A stretch of 64,000 nt of DNA from Datnioides undecimradiatus (Eukaryota; Chordata; Actinopteri; Lobotiformes; Datnioididae), in contig WARS01000029.1 in the NCBI GenBank assembly GCA_008933995.1, positions 9,061,107 through 9,125,106 of the forward strand, read 5' to 3'. Below, piece by piece: positions 12,390 to 22,850 of the stretch; within the stretch, counting starts at the first letter, position 1; every line of letters starts with the position of its first letter. The notes below the pieces were generated by a model. That model was not told where the DNA came from. It made no database searches and saw only the letters and a list, made by a program, of their open reading frames with translations. Position numbers and translations under genes: made by a program.

Positions 12390-12640
12390 CCGGATGAGAC
12401 GGGAGCCTTTTAAAATGTCTGGTGATGCTTCACGGTACCTCTCCTCAGCACTGGGGATCGACTTATCTGGACAATTTGTCCCACAAGTTGCCAAGACAAT
12501 AATGAGATCATTCGCAGCAAAGTTTTGGAGGGTTGAACTGAAAAAGATCGTCTCCAACCATTTTGTTGCCTTAAGCCGTGGTGATCCTCTCTGCCTAGAA
12601 ACCAAGTGCAACAGCAAACAGCCACAAAATCCACTGTAAT
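12390..12640. other. unexplained stretch open on both strands
   Basis: Three open frames overlap here: plus 12,394-12,639 (81 codons), minus 12,333-12,617 (94 codons) and minus 12,410-12,634 (74 codons). This low stop density is unusual for the window. The plus frame begins MRREPFKMSGDASRY and is not a protein I recognise. I see no convincing splice sites at both edges. It could be an old exon, a processed pseudogene piece or a conserved non-coding element; function is unknown. Confidence 0.25.
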
Positions 12641-13732
12641 TATTACAAACTAATACATAATTTAAAAAAAAGAATAGAGGCAGGTGATAAATATTCTGTT
12701 GTCCCTCCTCTTTCTTTTTTTTTTAAAACATTTAGGACTTAAACAACTCAACCAACAGTTAAGTTAAACTCAGCATCACATTATGACGTAATGCACATTG
12801 TCGCTGCTGAAGTGAACTTGACCTTGCTGTGCAGGTGCTGCCAGCTGCTCTCATCCTCAAACTGCGAGTGTCACAGGTCAGCTGACCACTGTGGGTCAGC
12901 AGCAATTTTGGAGTGAAGTGCGGTATGTGGTGTGCAGTGTGAGCGCCAGTTTTTATAAATATATATATATATATAAAATAAATGAAGTGGGATCATCATG
13001 AGCCATTTTGGTGCCTTTTATAAATTCAGTTTATTTATTTTTTCTCCCTCCACCTGCCTACACGCACCGCAGGCCTTTAATCTTCCCTCCCTCCTCAGAT
13101 GAAGCTCTCAAACTCTCAATCTAAGTGGGTGTTAATGGGATGATGTCCTCATATATTGATGGCCTACTTTTGCTTTGTATCCGTTTGTTGTGGGTGTGAC
13201 ACGGACAGACGAGGGAAACATGCAGCAGAGACAAACCACGCTGTTTCCAAAAGAGTGAGGCACTGATTTAGCACTGCACTCCTATAACGTTGGCAGATTC
13301 AGGATGCATAGTTTGTATAAAGAAAAAAGAATCAAATTTGCTGCAGCAGAACCAGAAATATTATCTTTGTTATTCCACGCATGCTTCTGCATTGTCAAAA
13401 CCTGCCGTCATCTCCAAAGTATAAAACAGAATAACAACTGTTACATTCTCTAAGACGGTAAGTTTGAAATCATCTTTAATGTTCCCAGAAACACCACAGT
13501 ACTGTCTAAAGTCTGAAAAACCAGAGATATTGATATTTTGTTTCATATTGTGCATAGTTTGTTTAGCATTTGTTTTTTAATACAGTTGGATGAAGTTATT
13601 ACAATAAGCAGCAGGTGGCTAATATTGGACTGAACTCTCCTTCTTATATTCACTAATAAAGACCATGGCAGCAAAATTAGAGATTAAATGTGATTAAATT
13701 TACATGCAAGGATTATCTGTGATGCTATATTA
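12641..13732. other. unassigned sequence with a short AT repeat
   Basis: A perfect AT repeat lies at about 12,959-12,974. Otherwise AT-rich sequence with no gene or named repeat. Confidence 0.5.
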
Positions 13733-13870
13733 GGGATGGGTGGGGGGTATGGAGGGAAGGATGAGGGATGAAGGGATGGAGAAAGAGTTGAGAATAAGGA
13801 ATGTAGGGTGAGGCAGGAGGTTAAGGATCAGGATTAGGGATGGAAGAACAGAGGTGAAAGTGGGTGTGCA
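13733..13870 (+). repeat. G-rich purine tract with quadruplex potential
   Basis: The plus strand is strongly purine-biased, with repeated GGGATG/GGATGA units, a decayed short tandem repeat. At 13,733-13,756 the runs GGG, GGG, GGGGGG and GGG are separated by loops of at most 7 bases, which meets the usual G3-N1-7 rule for intramolecular G-quadruplexes. Folding is inferred from sequence. Confidence 0.6.
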
Positions 13871-16800
13871 AGTGTCAGCTTGTGAAGAGGTGAATGGAGG
13901 GAACCTTGGGGTGGTCATCCTGGGTTGGATCCCCATGGTTCCTGTCTCCAGATGATGGCGAGAGAATGTTAAAAACGAAAGGTGTTTTGGGAGAGGGGGG
14001 TGTGGAAACTGGCAGCTGTGGCGTGCACAAAATACTCTAAGAGGAAACAGGATGTTAAACACTTACTGCTCACTGATATCTTTCACTCACTATGATTTTG
14101 GTTCTCAGTTTTAAACTTGTGAGCAATTTCAAATGAAGTTTGCCAGGAAAGTTTGTAGGAAAACTGAATTTCCACACTGGAATCATCCTTTGAAATAGAC
14201 TTATAAAATGGATAAAATGTTCCCCATCTTTATATCCATGTGAGGACAATAAAGCAGACAGACGTTTGGATTTTACAAGAGAAATAAAAGTGCACGCCCA
14301 CACATATTCAGAATCAGTTGAGGACATTACACCCGCGGGGAGAGGAACACAGAGACATATAACAAGCAAACACTAATAATGGCTTTCCACACCGCTGTGG
14401 CATGATGTCAGCATCACCCCCATTTTACCTGGTGCTAAATGTGTGTGTGTCACCACAGGTTTGTTCTCATCCCTGTCTGCTGCGAGCGACGCAGCAGCAG
14501 GGACAAGCTTTTTTTATCCTCTAAAAACATCTTAGCACTAAGAGCATCGTTTGTGCTCCACTGGTTTACAACAGGAGCCGAAGATGATCTGATGTAGGTG
14601 CCACACTGGGCCTGGGCCAGGCCAGGAACTACACTTTAAAAAGCTGTTTCTTTTCACGCTGAATGGTTTAATATTGGATAATGAAAGCTGCACTTCTTTT
14701 GGGAAAACACAAATCTGCCTTTAGGTTCAGTAACCTGCACACCCACTCACTTGGGTTAATCAGCTATTATTCTGAACCCCTCAAAGGCAGAATGAGTGAC
14801 TGAGAAAGTCTCTTTTCCTCACCTGCCCCTAAGCTGCTCATGAGCAAGGCATCTCCACTCCAGTGTAAGCCTTGTCAACCTGCTTGTCCTGCTTGACGCT
14901 GGTCACACGGTCACACACTGGGCACTGTAAAAATATGGGATGTGTGCCCATCACCTCATCTGCGACAGTTTGTGACCTACAGGTACTTTTTTTTCAGGTG
15001 TTGCATGAATGATGTGATGTAACCTTTACGTTTTTTGACTTGCACATCATCTTAAGACTAACTTGTTAAAGGTGACCTGTGGACATCTTGTAATACTGTT
15101 TACATAATGTGGCCCTTCTGCAGGAGCAAAGTTTGATTTTCAAGCCTTTTCTGATGCTATAACACACGAGTGTCTGGCTTCCAACCATGTGAATCGCAGA
15201 CTCAAACGCAACAAACTGTGTTGGGCTCAGCCCGGCTTTAATGGGATCTGTACCACAGCCTTTGGATCAACTTCAAAGACCTTAAACCAAACAACACCTA
15301 TGTTTTGTAGAAAATATGAAAAAAGAAAGAGCGACTTCATTCCACTTTATCTTCTCCTTAAACAACAAAGATATTCTCCACATCCTGCAACCCCAACACT
15401 AGTTATGCTGGTCTGACCTGGATAGAGTTCATATTAACACCTCCACAATGCACTCTTTGAGTTTCACAAATATGAATGCGTGCCCACATTATCCAAATGC
15501 GGCTTCTTTTTCTGGCTCTGTGGTCAAGTTCAGGCCTTTTGGTCAGAGGTCAACTGCAAGCTTTCAATGATCCACAGCCTCTCTGTGCCTAGCCGATCAT
15601 TCTCTGGGTGAACTCTCTAGACTTCAAGTCACACAACAGTTCACATTTCTTTTAATAGCTCTGACAATAGTCAAGAAGACTATATTACTTAATTGTTAGG
15701 GCAGAACCCATTTATCCATCAAAAACTTGTGTAATCTCCTGACTAAAGTGTTCTAGTTCAGAAAACCTCACAGTTATAAGCTCAACATGGAAGCATTTGT
15801 GCTTTGAGCTGTTCTTTGGTTCAATTGTTCAATTTGGTATATTGTTTTGTACAGTCTTTGCTTATTACTGTGGTCATTGTGTGTTATTTTGTTGACGTGT
15901 GTGCTTCTTTTAAGCAGAAGTATTGTCTAATGCAGAGGTCCTCTGACAGATGTGTATGTGCTGAGTTGGGAGTCAGTTAAAAGATGCAAAGCTGCAGTTT
16001 TTCATTGAACTGTGTTTCATTTAGTATCTATGAGATATGAGACTGATGATCCAACTGGTTAGTCAACATTTTTTAATATCTTGTCTCAAGGTGCTTTAAG
16101 AACAAAAAGACAAGTACATGTGGAAACATTTCAAACATTTAAGTTTCTGATTGTATTTATACGTAACATAATTATCCAATATAATAACATTTGTCTGCTA
16201 GGGACTTCAGTGGATCTCATTTGAGGGATTACAACCCTCTTGTGTGGTTCTGATTTGTGAACCAACCAAATTCTTAGTACATTTCTAAATGAATTAACAA
16301 GCTGATTAATGGATCCATTCGTTCCTTTGTGTTGAAACAAACTGTTTTTTACCGTGTTTCACTCGAGGTGCAAAGTGTTGGGAGAAGAGGAGCATATCGA
16401 CAAGCTGGAGGATGTGGTATCGATGTGATCACTCTCACTTAGTGAGGGGAGCCGGCGAAGTGTGACTGTGAATAATCAGCCTCGGCACTATATCACGACC
16501 GCATTTTTCCGCCAGCAGGGTTTTTACACGCCCTCTGGGATGGTTGTAAGCAAAACAGGAAACGGTAATGTTTTATCTGCCAGGCCCAGTGGCTGTTTGA
16601 CTCCAGAGGTCAAGCTTAAAAATCATGGCAGAGAAACAGCAAAATGGGATTATACTTGTGATCGTGAGTTTTGAATTCAAATACAAGGCGAGATTGCATG
16701 CATCCTTAAGAGTATTAACACATTTAAGCCCTGCATGTTGTATTTTCACCACAGAAAATTACAAATCTATAATAGTGTATGTTTTTCAAAGAAAATATGA

Positions 16801-17121
16801 AGCAATGGCGATAAAAAAGTTCAACTTAGGGATTCATTTGTTTCCTGACTCTTCCAAACATCATTTTTACTCTTCTTATGAGCACTCTAGAAATACACTT
16901 ACTACACCAAACCTGGGACTTATTAGGTGCCATAACCAACTTATAGTTATTGTTTTGTCCTATGGGTGTCTGTGAATGGGATTTCTAAGCCAGAACCCAG
17001 TTGGATTGCTTTTGCCACATGAGTGTTTTTCATATTTTCTACCATATAGTTGAGTCACATTTCTTGGAAATGCCCTTGATTGATGGGTGCCAAGAAGCAT
17101 CGCTCATCTGCTTTCATGTAT
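13871..17121. other. unassigned non-coding sequence
   Basis: About 3.2 kb with no supported gene or named repeat. Open frames (for example 15,189-15,416 plus, 16,625-16,975 plus, 14,070-14,369 minus) carry no recognisable domain. Confidence 0.5.
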
Positions 17122-17141
17122 TCTCTCTCTCTCTCTCCCTT

Positions 17142-17183
<42 letters not shown>
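17122..17183. repeat. compound (TC)n(CA)n microsatellite
   Basis: (TC)8, an interruption CCTT, a second (TC)9 to 17,159, then (CA)12 to 17,183. Both blocks keep plus-strand pyrimidine/C bias. Confidence 0.96.
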
Positions 17184-17184
<1 letters not shown>

Positions 17185-18229
17185 TGATTTATCGCCAGAT
17201 GTGCTTAGAGATTTTCTGAGACCCAGGAGATTTTGTATTTTCCCATCATTTCCATCAGGGGCTGAATCTTCCTCTTGATTCCTCCTTGTTTCCTGTTCTG
17301 GGAACGTTTAGGAAATCACATGCTGTTAGATCACATTTTGAATAATCTAAACAATTTCTCTGCTGTAGTTTGGGGAGACACAATATGGTATTAACATTTT
17401 GTGCTGCTGAAATGGTGGCACTGAAAAGCAATTCAAATAAATAAATAAAATGTGTCATAATGTATTTTATTTGTCACTGTTTTGTCTTTGTGGTGCTGAA
17501 AACTGTTACGTAACTCTAGAAGTAATTTGAAGCTTTATTCAGATTTCTGTCTATATTGATTTTTACCTCTGCCTCGCTAGTTGCCCCATTGTCACATTTA
17601 ATGAGAAGACTGCAAGACTCAATAAACTATTAAATCTCTTGTAACTCAAATATTATTGCTATTGGCTAAATAAAGAAAACAGCGCTGGAGTCAATTCATA
17701 TTTCAAGCGTCTCTCCTGTTGTGAGGTGAGAGCTGTAATGTAGTGGAAAGCGAGGGCTCGATCAGCTCGTACTTGTGATACTGAGTTGTAATTCTCCTCT
17801 CAGTGGGGATCTCTTTTTACTGTGTGGATCATTATTTTCCTCAGAAGTGTTTGTATTATGCTGATTCCTGCTTTCACTGTACTCAGTTTCAGATGTCAAG
17901 TGAGGGTTTGCTGAGTAATGCCAAACACAGGGAAATGAATGTGAATGTTTTAATAAACGGCGATGCATTACTGAGGGACTGGCATCCCTTAGGCCAGGAT
18001 TATGTCTCTGTGTCTTTAAGGGCTGTTGAAATGATATTTTTAATCTAACACTTTGCTTGACATTCACTCAGCACAATGTCAGCCTGGCACTGTTTTCAGT
18101 TTTAAGTCTTTTTTGAGAGCTAATTGTTCACCATTAGCAGCTATCAGTGCTCTGTCCTCTTCAAATGTCAAATTAGACATATGTTTCTTACATGCCTGAT
18201 GCCCTTCGATTATATTTTACTGAGCTGAA
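17184..18229. other. unassigned non-coding sequence
   Basis: No gene or repeat recognised. The open frames on opposite strands around 17,762-18,067 overlap and neither has a domain. Confidence 0.5.
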
Positions 18230-18905
18230 TACCTTGTAACAAAACTAATGGCTTAGAGGCACAGCGTGCTTCAACAAAAATGCTAAGACTAGTTGCACTG
18301 CTAACACAATAATGTTTTGCAGGTATATTGGTAAACACATTAACTAAATGACATTAGCTTAGCATGTATGCTAAAGTTAATGGAAGCGTTAACAGTTGTG
18401 CAGATATTATACATCAAAGTGATTTATTGGTAGATTTGATTTGATGACTGTATCTGAGGCTAATGTTATCTGCATAGAACAGAATCTATGCAGATAACAT
18501 AGAACAGTTATCTGCCTCAGAAAGCCCGAATCTGCCTAATCTCATAGCAATCAATTTAGTAGGATGGTGGTGCAAGAGGAAAAGTCAGAGAATCCCTACT
18601 ACCATCAGGATACATCATCATACATCATCATCTGGTAAACATAAATGTCTGCAAAAACATTTTGCATCAATCTGTTTTGGAGATTCTGAGTTATTGGCCA
18701 AGTGGAAGATTTGACCTGCTGGTGGACAAAAAGTCAGTTGCTCAGATTTACCTTCTGGGGACCCTGAATATCTGTACTCAAACTGATCCTTCCAACCCTT
18801 GTTGAGATATTTCAGAACAAATCCATTCTCATAAACATCAGGAATATCTTAACGGATGGATTATTACATTTTGTACAGTCTGAACCAAAATGATGGGCTT
18901 ACATT
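18230..18905 (+). repeat. teleost 'GCTAAC / ATGAATGTC' dispersed repeat, copy A (old)
   Basis: This segment matches a repeat I know from percomorph genomes. It opens with GCTAA-rich sequence and 'TTTTGCAGGTATATTGG' (18,315-18,331). It continues with 'AGGAAAAGTCAGAGAATCC' (near 18,578). Two tandem units of the form 'CATC...TCTGG..AC...GAAT.TCTGTAC' end in 'GTTGAGATATTTCAG' (18,800-18,814) and 'CAGTCTGAACCAAAATGATGG'. It is heavily diverged, so it is an old insertion. The same wording recurs in copy B (24,420-24,780) and, reversed, in copy C (41,965-42,345). The class is uncertain (non-autonomous DNA element or SINE-like). Confidence 0.6.
18454..18520. repeat. nested perfect hairpin inside the repeat
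   Basis: A 15-base arm ATGTTATCTGCATAG (18,463-18,477) is the exact reverse complement of 18,486-18,500, with an 8-base loop. An outer pair CTGAGGC (18,454-18,460) and GCCTCAG (18,514-18,520) encloses it. 'GTTATCTGC' occurs again at 18,507-18,515. It looks like a recent local inverted duplication within an otherwise old repeat. Confidence 0.85.
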
Positions 18906-20724
18906 ACCTTTCATAGACTTACATTGATACAGTGGCCTAAAAACATGGTTCAGTCATCAGCAATTCATTTATTTGGCTTCAATTTCTTGTTTTAGAAAAA
19001 TATACTATACAGCATACAGTAAAATATATCACTGATTACTCTATTTACTATTCCTACCCCTGAACTCAACTCCCTCTTTGATTACCAAGCCACGGACTCA
19101 TTTCCAGTTGATCCAATGGGCAAGTAGCAATTCAGCAGCTCCCTTGGTTGTAGATGGTTGTTCCCTTGGCTGTAGGAATGATCATAAGTGCCAACTCCCG
19201 TGACTCATTTGTCTGCTTAAAAGGCAGCGGCTGTGGCGGACACAAATTACCACCAACTATAAAGCTCAGTCACTCTGCATGTGCGAGGAAACGGAGGGCA
19301 ACAGTGTGGGAGTTACAGCAGTAAAAGGACGACAGAAACTTCTCAGAGGACTGATCCCCACATCCCCCCACACTTTTTTTCTCTCCACTACCGCTCAGAG
19401 AAGTAGCCAGTCAGCAGAAAGTGAGTCAGGGGATTGCTTTGTGGCAGTGCAAGTAATGTGAATAAAAAAAGGGGAGCATCTTATCAGCTGTCAGTTTCCT
19501 GTTCTTTCATTCTGGTGACAGATAGAAGCGATGGAGCCTTCATCCGTAGACCATCGGCCAGTGGAGGCACATATGAGCTTAGTAACACACAGGCTCATGT
19601 GTGCCTGCAGGTATATTTACACACACACACATTTAAAATACACACAGGCACATTGTAGACACTATTACACATGCACACGCATTCGTACCTCCCTGTAAAT
19701 GTGTTCTACCCCGAGTTATTTTAAATGGATTTTGGGTGTAGCTGTTTTTCTGTAAATTTACTCATAGCCAAACCAGAAAAAAAAAAGAAAAACGCAATTA
19801 AAGCGGGCTTTGATGGAGGCTGTGGCCTTGCATTATTCTGAGCTCAGCCGTGGGCCTTACAGATGCTGTCCATGTTTTACTGAAGAGCTCCTCTTTCATG
19901 CTTTCCAGAGTATTTACTGCTTTGAAGCCTTTTTTTTTTTTTGGAAGAAGACTTGTCCGCAGCTGACCAGTCAGTCCATCACAAAATTCATGTCAGTGTC
20001 AGTAAACAAAACAAAATTTGGATCAGTTTTAATTCTTATAAACCCTGTGAGAGTTTCACTCGCCACTTCACAGGATCTGACCCATTATTAATGTTTGGTA
20101 ATGATGGGTTGTTAACTGGTTGTTAAGAAGTTGATTGAGCATGGAAAATGAAATTGATCTCCTATCAAATAAAGATCTGAAATATCAATAATGTGTCGTT
20201 TCTTTGAAATTACAATTAATAGATTAAATGTTTATTAATCAGACCAAGAATTGATTTTAAAAAGTTAGCCATTTTGTGAGCCTAGCTTTTAACACTGACA
20301 ATACCAATGTTAAAATATATAAATATTTAGTTTAGTCACTTAAGAACTGTGTTTTCAAAGTAACATAAACATGGTATAGAATATTAAAAAGAAAGAAAAG
20401 ATATGGATTAAGTACAGCAGGCAAAACTCATACATACTGTATCTCAAGCAATCTTACATCATAGTTCTTTCATTCGTAGCAGACATGCAACTCAGTTCCC
20501 ACCAGTTATTAAATATGAATTAGTCCATATTAAATATCAATAATAGAAAATGTGCTGACAAAAATGTAACTGGAGAGAAAAATAAAAGTGTGGTCTAATT
20601 TTAATTTAAAGGGATATTGGATGTGTAATACCACTGTCATTAAAGTAAATGCTTGCTTCAATTAGATCTAGAAACCAGCCACAGAAAGTTTCCTCCCAAC
20701 ATTCACACAAACACGTGTGCACGT

Positions 20725-20725
<1 letters not shown>
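18906..20725. other. unassigned non-coding sequence
   Basis: No gene supported. An AP-1-like TGACTCAT at 19,201-19,208 lies 50 bases before TATAAAG at 19,258-19,264, followed by a short open frame (19,279-19,461). The frame starts too close to the TATA box and has no domain, so I do not call a promoter. CA-rich patches lie near 19,618-19,680 and poly-T at about 19,929-19,942. Confidence 0.45.

Positions 20726-20773
<48 letters not shown>
20726..20773. repeat. (CA)24 microsatellite
   Basis: Perfect CA array of 48 bases, the longest uninterrupted dinucleotide run in the window. It is preceded by the alternating ACGTGTGCACGTG (20,712-20,725), which can take Z-DNA form together with the array. 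Confidence 0.98.
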
Positions 20774-20775
<2 letters not shown>

Positions 20776-21633
20776 TCAGACTCAAACCACACTCAAACTG
20801 CACCTCCTAATGGCAGTTATGCTGAGCTAAATGTTTACGACCAACATTACCCTTGTCTTGTTTGCAAAATTTATAAAAGCTTACAGTTTGCAGTGGTTGT
20901 AAAAAGCCATTTTCTGCACTGATGAGGTTTTGTTTGTGAGCCTAGTCATTGAAATTGATTTCCCCACTGTCTCTGTTTCTGTGGTTCACTACGTCGACTG
21001 TTCTGCCGCCTCAGCAAGTGTAAGAAAACATTGTTTCAAAGTGCCATAGTGCGACACACAAAGTCCTACTTTTGGATTTAATGTAAGAGAAATTATCAAC
21101 AAAGATCTTAGACCTAATGTTGCTTTCTTTGCTTTTCTGAATTGAGAATGATGTTTTTTGAAAGGTTCTAGGGTTTTGCATCTTTAAAACTGCTTAATTA
21201 TTGTCATCTGTTTTTATCAGAACACTTATACATGAGCCCCGCTCCTCCCCACCACCATCACAAGTAATTGTGGCCAGACAGATAGTACCTTTATGGACCA
21301 GTGTGCAGGCTTTGGTGGCATCTAGTGGTAAACTGCACATTGTTACCAACTCAGTAACCTCTCCACTTGGTCTTCCAAGCATGTTGAACTCTATCTAGAG
21401 CTAGCTGACCCCTAGCAGTCACTAGTACAGCAACAAGGGCATCATCCCACACTGGCACCCACCCATAAATAAATAAATAGTTGTGTTTTATGAATCTGAA
21501 CCTAGACCACTATTTGAGTGTTTCTTTCCTTTGTGTCACCTAGATGAACCCTGAAGTGATTGTTAAGTCACTGATCAATGATGGTATCAGCCTTCCATAA
21601 ATATAATGTGGTGGTACAGTGTTAAAGTGCATA
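20774..21633. other. unassigned sequence left of the Tc1 element
   Basis: No gene. It contains the weak CTCF-like site described separately at 21,313-21,332. Confidence 0.5.
21313..21332 (-). promoter_or_regulatory. weak CTCF-like motif
   Basis: On the minus strand this reads TACCACTAGATGCCACC. It matches the CTCF core CCACTAGATGGC except for one G-to-C change. Its orientation is opposite to the better motif at 4337. Motif only; it may be non-functional. Confidence 0.25.
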
Positions 21634-21635
21634 TA
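21634..21635. other. TA target-site duplication, left
   Basis: TA dinucleotide immediately outside the left terminal repeat, paired with TA at 22,849-22,850. Tc1/mariner elements insert at and duplicate TA. Confidence 0.9.
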
Positions 21636-21664
21636 CACTACTCACAATAAGTTAGGGATATTGT
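21636..21664 (+). repeat. left terminal inverted repeat of Tc1-like element
   Basis: 29 bases beginning CACTACTCACAATAAGTTAG. It is identical base for base to the reverse complement of 22,820-22,848. Confidence 0.97.
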
Positions 21665-21875
21665 GAGAGACTCAGTGGATGTCATACATACGCTGTTTGT
21701 TTCACTTCAGAGATTTTTGGGATAGGGAGGCAATTGTATTGGGGTGATAGACACACCTCATTTTGTGTTTTCCACGTAATGGTCTCACTGTGTACAGTGT
21801 GCCTTACATATTGGGGCCAATACCAAAAAAAAGACAACCCTTTTCAATGTGGCATCAATTTCAACATTCTGTGGG

Positions 21876-21884
21876 TATAAAAAG
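21876..21884 (+). promoter_or_regulatory. TATA box of the transposase gene
   Basis: TATAAAAAG, about 45 bases before an ATG at 21,930 that probably was the original start region. It lies within the element, so the element carries its own promoter. Confidence 0.55.
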
Positions 21885-21951
21885 CTGGTATTGTCAGTAA
21901 GTCATTCCAAGTTCATCATTCAAACAGCCATGAACACACGACGTCACTGGC

Positions 21952-22644
21952 TTGAATGCCAGACGACCGTTGCAGGTGACTCCACTGACACCAAGACACC
22001 GCCGTGAACGTTTGCAGTGGGCACAAGACCATGTGACCTGCACAATGCAGCAGTGGTCTACCGTCCTGTTCACTGATGAGTGTCGGGTCACCTTGCACAG
22101 AAATGATGGTCGTCAGCGTTGCTGGAGAAGGCGAGGTGAGCGATACGCCGAGGTCAACATGGTCCCCAGGGTTCGCTTTGGTGGAGGAGGTGCAACAGTC
22201 TGGGCAGGCATCACCAGTCAGCGCAAAACAGATTTGGTTATTGTAGATGGCTCAGTCACTGCACGTTCTTACCTCAGAGACATCATAGAACCCATCATCA
22301 TCCCCCAGTTCCGCCAGCACACCCCCAACTTTCTGTTCATGGATGATAATGCTCCACCACATCGTGCCAGAATTGTCACAGCTCGACTTCAGGAAGTCGG
22401 AGTGCCTCATATGGTATGGCCAGCAATGTCCCCTGACCTGAACCCCATAGAGCACGTCTGGGACTAGCTGAAGCAGAGACTGGATGATCGTACCCCACCC
22501 CCACGTGACCTGGCAGAACTGCGTGTAGCACTTGTGGAAGAGTGGAACGCATTGCCTCAGAACAACATCATGAGGCTAGTGAGGAGCATGAGACGTCGCT
22601 GTCAAGCTGTCATTGCGGCAAATGGTGGAAACACCCGCTACTGA
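21952..22644 (+). pseudogene. Tc1-like transposase, N-terminally truncated with a nonsense codon
   Basis: The reading frame covers 231 codons including the terminal TGA at 22,642. What remains is the C-terminal catalytic part of a DDE transposase. The motif LFTDECRV holds the first catalytic Asp, [12 protein letters not shown] the second, and [12 protein letters not shown] the Glu. There are 34 residues between the second Asp and the Glu, the Tc1 DD34E pattern; the GGGG box and VWAGI are also typical. The N-terminal paired-like HTH region (about 110-120 residues in the family) is missing. Upstream in this frame is a stop (TGA at 21,931) and no ATG. The ATG at 21,930 is in another frame. A single in-frame TAG follows HVWD at 22,465-22,467, where relatives usually have a sense codon; beyond it the frame stays open to KQRL...NTRY and the natural end. 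The cut DNA strand would be joined at TA, but this product could not bind the ends. Non-functional by sequence. Confidence 0.93.
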
Positions 22645-22819
22645 CATTGTCAATTTTTGTTATTTGGGGCTATCCTTGTTATTGTCTAAATTTTGGGGGT
22701 AATAAATATTAAACTAATGAAAATGGTGTTTCTTCTCATTCATTATTAGTAATATCAAAGGGAACTTTTACTTATTTCATTAAAATTCAGACCAAATAGG
22801 AAAAGCACTCATGTAAATA

Positions 22820-22848
22820 ACAATATCCCTAACTTATTGTGAGTAGTG
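22820..22848 (-). repeat. right terminal inverted repeat of Tc1-like element
   Basis: Exact inverted copy of 21,636-21,664, 29 of 29 bases, followed by TA at 22,849-22,850. Confidence 0.97.
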
Positions 22849-22850
22849 TA
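22849..22850. other. TA target-site duplication, right
   Basis: TA outside the right terminal repeat, matching 21,634-21,635. Confidence 0.9.

Larger units (their letters stand above)
21636..22848 (+). mobile_element. Tc1-like DNA transposon, internally deleted
   Basis: A 1,213-bp element bounded by identical 29-bp terminal inverted repeats and TA duplications. It encodes a Tc1/mariner transposase (DD34E signature) on the plus strand, with its own TATA box. Fish Tc1-like elements are usually about 1.5-1.7 kb. This copy lacks the part that should code for the paired helix-turn-helix DNA-binding region, so a deletion of roughly 300-400 bp is inferred near 21,930-21,955. Perfect end repeats and an almost intact remaining frame argue for fairly recent insertion. 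With ends intact it could have been moved by a complete transposase supplied elsewhere in the genome. It cannot move by itself. Confidence 0.95.

Noticed and set aside
19201..19461. AP-1 site, TATA box and short open frame as a small gene
   Set aside because: The start codon lies before the expected transcription start and the product has no domain.
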